From JAOZMY01 sp964577975 (GTDB taxonomy: Bacteria > Desulfobacterota > S145-22): a DNA stretch of 64,000 nt. Each line of letters starts with the position of its first letter. Position 1 is the stretch's first letter. The stretch covers positions 66,228 through 130,227 of the forward strand of contig CAZOBB010000058.1 of assembly GCA_964577975.1 (NCBI GenBank), read 5' to 3'. The translations under genes and the position numbers were made by a program. The notes under the pieces are model-generated. The model had not been told where the DNA came from. It was given only the letters and a program-made list of their open reading frames with translations, and ran no database searches. This document shows, one piece after another, positions 60,137 through 64,000 of this stretch.

Positions 60137-62356
60137 TTACGTTTTTTCAAGGAAAACCTTCATAGAATTGTATAGGCCTTTTGCGAATGGACGCAAGTAT
60201 TTTTGGTACCAATAGAGGGAAAACCCTTTCGTCGTGGAAGGGTAGAGAAATAACGATAGACTTTCCTGAACGGTTTTTGTAAAACGTGCTTTGAACACCT
60301 CATCACCGATAAGAAAATCATAAATTTTTAAGTTTCTCGAAAAGGCAAAACGGATACTCTCCAAGAAGGTTTGGGTTCCGATGCTGAGCTTTGCGTAACG
60401 CCTATCGTAAGCCGTTTGGTAAGCAAACAATCTATCACCGCAAACAAAACACATGAGGTAAGCCAAGATGTTCTCGTGTGATCGTAAAAGTATTATGTAG
60501 GTCCGTTCCTGGAAGTACCGGCTTTTCGCAAGGTTTTCCAGAAAAAGGCGATTGAATGGTTGGCTGAAAAAACTGGCTCCCTTGGATCCCCTGAAACTCC
60601 GCTCGATTTCCAAGAGTTCCAGGGCCTTCAGGAGAGAGCGATCGATACCTTGTAAGATCTCCCATTGGGCCCTCGTCTGCGCAAAGAGCTTTTTCTGGAG
60701 TCTCCGGAAATAGTTTCGGTGATCACGTTTGAACGTCTTTAGGAGATAATGCTCGTAATTTTCGTATTGTCTCAAATCGATATAATAGGAAACATCCCGG
60801 TTGCCCTCAACAAGTTTCAGCCCCCTCCTTTTGCTTCCCTCCTTCAAAAGGGCAATCGTGTCAGATGGATACGAAAGGTTTTCCAGGTTCAGGACATCCC
60901 ATCCACGCTGATCAACTAGCCAGTCGAGAAAAAGGTCAAGACATTTTTTCTCCTCCCCTTTCTTGATGATGAACTCCATGCGATCCGACACAGGCTTTCC
61001 CACGAAGGATAGGGTGGTAATTCCAAGAGATTTCTTGGCACAAAGGAGAAAAAGGGCTTCAAGGTGTTTCTTCTTTTCAATTACGATTGAAAAAAGATCA
61101 TAGGAACTACCATAAACCTTAAGCCAGCTTGCAACCCAATGCGGATGGAGAAAAATATCGGCTGACCCCAACTGTTCAAGGAGCCTTCTCCATTCCTCTT
61201 TATAGCTGAATAATTCCTTCATCGTTTGAAGTTTCCTTAAATGGAGGGAAGCTTCTTGACATTGCCTTTTTTCTGTTGTTCGCTGAAATACCTTGCTAGA
61301 CTTCAGGCATGTCTTCAGAGAGCTATAATTCCTCAGAATCCTTCCACGTAATCCTTTCCGAAACACTTGGACCTTGAACGACTGGCGATACAGCGTAGTC
61401 CATTCTTTTTTATAATCCTCCCTGCCGAGGAGGAAATCAACCTCCTCAAACCCTTTTTCGAAAGCATATCGAATCGTTCTAAAGATGACCGCCTTTCCGG
61501 GACCATATTTCCTCACTTGCCTGTCGTAAGCCGTCTGATAAAGGAGGATTCTACGGTCATACGTGAAGAATATCTGGAAACTGACGAGGCCGTCAGAATT
61601 CGAAAGGGACATAACATGAAAGACCCCTTGATCCCGGAAGTTTTCGATGATCTTTTTAAAAAACTGCACATTCTCCGCTTTTCCAAAAAACGACAATCCC
61701 TGTTCTCCTCGGACACTCTTCCTGGCATCAAGTTCTACGAGGGAGCTTAACAAATTGTTGGAAACCTGATCCCATAATTTCCACTCCACCTCACCAATCT
61801 TGGAAAATTTTCTCTGAATTTTTTTGAATGATCTCTTTTTCCAGTTTTTCTCGAAATATTCCTCAACCGAGCCAAAGGATTTCAAAGGAATATAATAGTA
61901 ATAGTCGGAGGGGCCATGCGTCATATCAACTCCGCGGCGCTCAAACGATTGTTTCAACAAAAAAGCATTCTTGGAAAAGGTTCCAAAATTTTCAAGATAA
62001 AAACTGTCCCATTCTCTTTGCTCAAGAAGCCAAGAAACAAAAGCCTCAATACACTCTGTTTCCACACCTCGTTTCAGGATAAAATCCATGCGGTCGGATA
62101 CTGGCTTCCCCACGAAGATAAGGTTGCGAAACAAACCACGCCTCTCCATGCAAAGGGGAAAAAGTCCCACAAGTTGCGCCTCTCTCCAAAGAACAACAAA
62201 AAAAGGTGTGCAGGGCTTTCCAAAAACTTCAAACCACGCAGAAATCCAATTCGGATGAAGAAAAATATCGTTTGAGGAAGAGGAAGATAAGAGCTCTTTC
62301 CAAGGGCCAACAATACGCTTGATCTCGGCAAGAGAGGTAAGGCATTCAATTTCCAT
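60137..62356 (-). CDS. Internally duplicated BcsL/CelD-FemAB-type acyltransferase
   Basis: 739 residues built from two homologous ~370-residue units. Matching blocks: DIFLHPNWISAWFEVFG (30-46) and DIFLHPHWVASWLKVYG (400-416); FVGKPVSDRM at 81-90 and 451-460; LYQTAYDRQ near 272 and FAYQTAYDRR near 644. The first two blocks keep an exact offset of 370. Each unit resembles the CelD/BcsL family of GNAT-fold acyltransferases that modify polysaccharides. The arrangement resembles a FemAB double-GNAT taken twice. Convergent with the polysaccharide operon (four-base gap), and overlaps the neighbouring gene by 11 bases. Start has a weak ribosome-binding site. Substrate unknown; acylation of the polymer is inferred. 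Confidence 0.8.
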   Translation of the reverse strand: MEIECLTSLAEIKRIVGPWKELLSSSSSNDIFLHPNWISAWFEVFGKPCTPFFVVLWREAQLVGLFPLCMERRGLFRNLIFVGKPVSDRMDFILKRGVETECIEAFVSWLLEQREWDSFYLENFGTFSKNAFLLKQSFERRGVDMTHGPSDYYYYIPLKSFGSVEEYFEKNWKKRSFKKIQRKFSKIGEVEWKLWDQVSNNLLSSLVELDARKSVRGEQGLSFFGKAENVQFFKKIIENFRDQGVFHVMSLSNSDGLVSFQIFFTYDRRILLYQTAYDRQVRKYGPGKAVIFRTIRYAFEKGFEEVDFLLGREDYKKEWTTLYRQSFKVQVFRKGLRGRILRNYSSLKTCLKSSKVFQRTTEKRQCQEASLHLRKLQTMKELFSYKEEWRRLLEQLGSADIFLHPHWVASWLKVYGSSYDLFSIVIEKKKHLEALFLLCAKKSLGITTLSFVGKPVSDRMEFIIKKGEEKKCLDLFLDWLVDQRGWDVLNLENLSYPSDTIALLKEGSKRRGLKLVEGNRDVSYYIDLRQYENYEHYLLKTFKRDHRNYFRRLQKKLFAQTRAQWEILQGIDRSLLKALELLEIERSFRGSKGASFFSQPFNRLFLENLAKSRYFQERTYIILLRSHENILAYLMCFVCGDRLFAYQTAYDRRYAKLSIGTQTFLESIRFAFSRNLKIYDFLIGDEVFKARFTKTVQESLSLFLYPSTTKGFSLYWYQKYLRPFAKGLYNSMKVFLEKT

Positions 62357-63674
62357 GGCGTTGGATAGGGCGCTGAAGCTGCTTCAAGGTTTCTTTTGAA
62401 ATATAGGGAATTCTTTTGTGGAAGAAGAAAAACTCGTACATCTTCCCCTTCAGCTTAAACCCAAACTTCCGCTCCAGAAACTTTCCAAATGCAGGATTAT
62501 AAACACAAATAATCACGCTTTGGAATCCCTCTTGAGCAAGAATGGAAAGGGTTTTTACCATTATGGGAGTCAAAGAGTGCCGTCCCCGTTGTTCCTTTGT
62601 GATAAACCCCCTATAGATGTAAGCCTTCAAAGGAGAAAGCGGAGCATGTGTGGTCTCGCTCAGTTCCATAGCCCCTGCCATGATCCAAAGATACCCTTCA
62701 ATCGTACCGTTGAGCAAACCCACCAACATGCGATCTCCCTTTTCAAGCCGCCGAAAGGCATGGCGTTTATCCCGCTTTGAGTAGCCGTATCTCGCCTCAT
62801 CCATATCCGCAATGTCCCGGGCCGTCCCCCACCGGTAGGTCACGTCCGAGAGCTTTGCCATACTAAAAGGGGTAAAATGGGACAAATCCAATTCATAGAT
62901 AAGTTTCTTATCCACCCCGAAAACCCCCACACGACGGAAAAAAAGAATCCCAATCTTCAAGAGACCCACAAAAAGTCCTTCTCTTCGGCAAATCTTCCGA
63001 AATTTTCCCAATAAAGTATGGGAAAAAGGTTCAGGTGTGACGGGGCTTTTAAGAAGGTTTAAAAGCTTTGGGGCCACAAAGGGGAGTTCGAAGCCGAATA
63101 AACGCAATTTTAGATAACATCCCACTTTATGAAACCCAGATTTTCGGATGGAACGAATAGAAGACCGGTTGTCGCCAGAAGTCGAAATGTAAACGGTTCT
63201 ACAGCCCTTATTCCACAGATAGGCCAAGAGAAAATTACGTCGCAGGTGATTCAACCCTCGCCCCCGAAAAGGGGAAGTCACAAACTCTTTATAGAGGTAG
63301 GCCTTCCCTTTTGGAAGTGTAATATGCCATATCTGACCCAGCTCCATTTCTTCAAACATGACCCAACCGTATCCCACTACTCGGTCATGGACCTCCACAA
63401 TGAGGCACCGATCCCCCTTTTCAAGCCGCCGAAGGGAATAGCGCTTTCCTCGGCGCCCATATCCATGGTGTTTCTTGTCCATGGCAAGGATATCCCTTCT
63501 TGTAGCCCACCTTAAAGAGAATTCCTCCGGAAGCTGTAAATTTTCCGGGGCAATATGGAGATCAAGACCGAAAACAACCTCTCTACTCACACTGAATAGG
63601 AGTTTTCCCAATACCTTTCCTTTTTTGATCAGCCAGGATCCCTTCCGTGAAAAAAGATTCTTTTGAAGAAACAT
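62346..63674 (-). CDS. Internally duplicated GNAT acetyltransferase-like protein
   Basis: 442 residues made of two related units. LRWATRRDILAMDKKHHGYG (54-73) matches YRWGTARDIADMDEARYGYS (280-299), and RRLEKGDR occurs at 82-89 and 308-315 (offset 226). Unit 1 has a credible acetyl-CoA loop (SPFRGRGLNHLRR, ~134-146); unit 2 has EQRGRHSLTPIMV in its place, less canonical. A linker of ~60 residues rich in Leu/Arg joins them. ATG 63674 follows AAGGGAT. Co-transcribed with the duplicated acyltransferase next to it. Function unknown beyond probable acyl transfer. Confidence 0.75.
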   Translation of the reverse strand: MFLQKNLFSRKGSWLIKKGKVLGKLLFSVSREVVFGLDLHIAPENLQLPEEFSLRWATRRDILAMDKKHHGYGRRGKRYSLRRLEKGDRCLIVEVHDRVVGYGWVMFEEMELGQIWHITLPKGKAYLYKEFVTSPFRGRGLNHLRRNFLLAYLWNKGCRTVYISTSGDNRSSIRSIRKSGFHKVGCYLKLRLFGFELPFVAPKLLNLLKSPVTPEPFSHTLLGKFRKICRREGLFVGLLKIGILFFRRVGVFGVDKKLIYELDLSHFTPFSMAKLSDVTYRWGTARDIADMDEARYGYSKRDKRHAFRRLEKGDRMLVGLLNGTIEGYLWIMAGAMELSETTHAPLSPLKAYIYRGFITKEQRGRHSLTPIMVKTLSILAQEGFQSVIICVYNPAFGKFLERKFGFKLKGKMYEFFFFHKRIPYISKETLKQLQRPIQRHGN

Positions 63675-63776
63675 CGCTTATCCCTTATACTAGGGAAGAA
63701 GGAAAATTTCAACAAAAGCAGGGAGATAAATCCCTTCTTTTTCAGAAAGGAAAACGGTAATAATCCAAAATGAAAA

Positions 63777-64000
63777 TCAATCAAGGGGAATTTGAAGCTT
63801 TTTCTTGTCGTGCTTGTTTTCTACATACGCCCGTGCCTCTCTCACTAAAGAGGTTTGATCGACCTCCCCTTTCAAAAGGGCAAGTATCTTTTCAGCCAGA
63901 CCTTCTGGCCTTTCCTCTATGAATGCATGAATCCCCTTTTGAATTTCAAGCCCTTCACACCCAATCGGTGTGGTTACTATAGGGACTCCCATTGCCATCG
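63777..64000 (-). CDS. Glycosyltransferase family 4, C-terminal fragment (cut by window edge)
   Basis: Only the last ~74 residues are in the window. AMGVPIVTTPIGCEGLEI is the donor-site end of a GT4 glycosyltransferase, followed by the usual C-terminal helices ending in a Lys-rich tail. The start lies beyond the right edge. Same strand as the two acyltransferase genes, 102 bases upstream of them. Confidence 0.8.
   Translation of the reverse strand, partial: MAMGVPIVTTPIGCEGLEIQKGIHAFIEERPEGLAEKILALLKGEVDQTSLVREARAYVENKHDKKKLQIPLD

Noticed and set aside
60133..60166. AAGGTT ... AACCTT hairpin at the convergent ends of the deacetylase and duplicated acyltransferase genes
   Set aside because: Short stem with a large loop that contains the T-run; not a convincing terminator.
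63684..63712. Minus-strand TTGAAA, 17 bases, TATAAG before the duplicated GNAT gene
   Set aside because: The hexamers are good, but transcription would start at or inside the start codon, while a ribosome-binding site overlaps the -10; too inconsistent to call as a promoter.
1..64000. tRNA, rRNA, CRISPR, insertion sequence or prophage content
   Set aside because: No T-loop-like tRNA signatures, no repeat-spacer pattern, no transposase or phage proteins were found by reading the window.

Overview
The window looks like a chromosomal piece of an anaerobic Gram-negative bacterium, most probably a member of the Desulfobacterota (former Deltaproteobacteria) with a syntrophic or respiratory fatty-acid-degrading lifestyle. 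This is inferred from the xerC-hslVU-argBDFG gene order, stand-alone HdrA-like and HdrCB-like proteins beside ETF and acyl-CoA dehydrogenases, split B12-dependent acyl-CoA mutase genes, glutaconyl-CoA-decarboxylase-type carboxyltransferases, lipoproteins and an outer-membrane polysaccharide export system. No rRNA, tRNA, CRISPR array, insertion sequence or prophage was seen.

Layout. (1) 1-6369, minus strand: xerC-hslV-hslU-argB-argD-argF-argG, a tightly coupled operon (argG is cut by the left edge). (2) 6538-7761, plus: an orphan amino-acid-type periplasmic binding protein with its own terminator. (3) 7812-13911, minus: carA-carB plus a GT39 membrane glycosyltransferase. (4) 14359-16314, plus: an orphan hybrid histidine kinase. 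(5) 16361-38534, minus: 19 co-directional genes headed by a MerR-type regulator and encoding thiolase, 3-hydroxyacyl-CoA dehydrogenase, three acyl-CoA dehydrogenases, an HdrCB-like Fe-S protein, EtfBA, two HdrA-like flavoproteins, cobalamin adenosyltransferase, a two-subunit acyl-CoA mutase, its MeaB chaperone, two biotin-dependent-type carboxyltransferases, a long crotonase and an HMG-CoA-lyase-like protein. (6) 38690-46328, minus: a lipoprotein gene, then (in transcription order) livG-acyl-CoA ligase-livH-livM-livK-livF. (7) 46799-60132, plus: an exopolysaccharide operon (kinase-like ATPase, Wza-like exporter, Wzz-like protein, initiating sugar transferase, polymerase, three glycosyltransferases, secreted protein, flippase, polysaccharide deacetylase). 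(8) 60137-64000, minus: two adjacent acyltransferase genes that are each internally duplicated, and a partial glycosyltransferase.

How it fits together. The long MerR-headed cluster reads like a complete route for branched short-chain acyl-CoAs. The mutase large subunit, which would normally be labelled methylmalonyl-CoA mutase, carries the Phe/Gln pair (F88, Q206) of isobutyryl-CoA mutase. Isobutyryl-CoA could therefore be isomerised to butyryl-CoA and then oxidised by acyl-CoA dehydrogenase, hydration, Hbd and thiolase, with electrons going to ETF and an Hdr-like complex. The carboxyltransferase/crotonase/HMG-CoA-lyase-like genes at the distal end resemble the logic of leucine/isovalerate degradation. 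A 20-bp element upstream of merR recurs (18/20 identical) upstream of the liv-ligase operon, so the same regulator may control uptake and activation of the substrate.

Start codons were chosen by ribosome-binding sites and family N-termini; several differ from the longest open frame. Promoter and operator calls are by eye.
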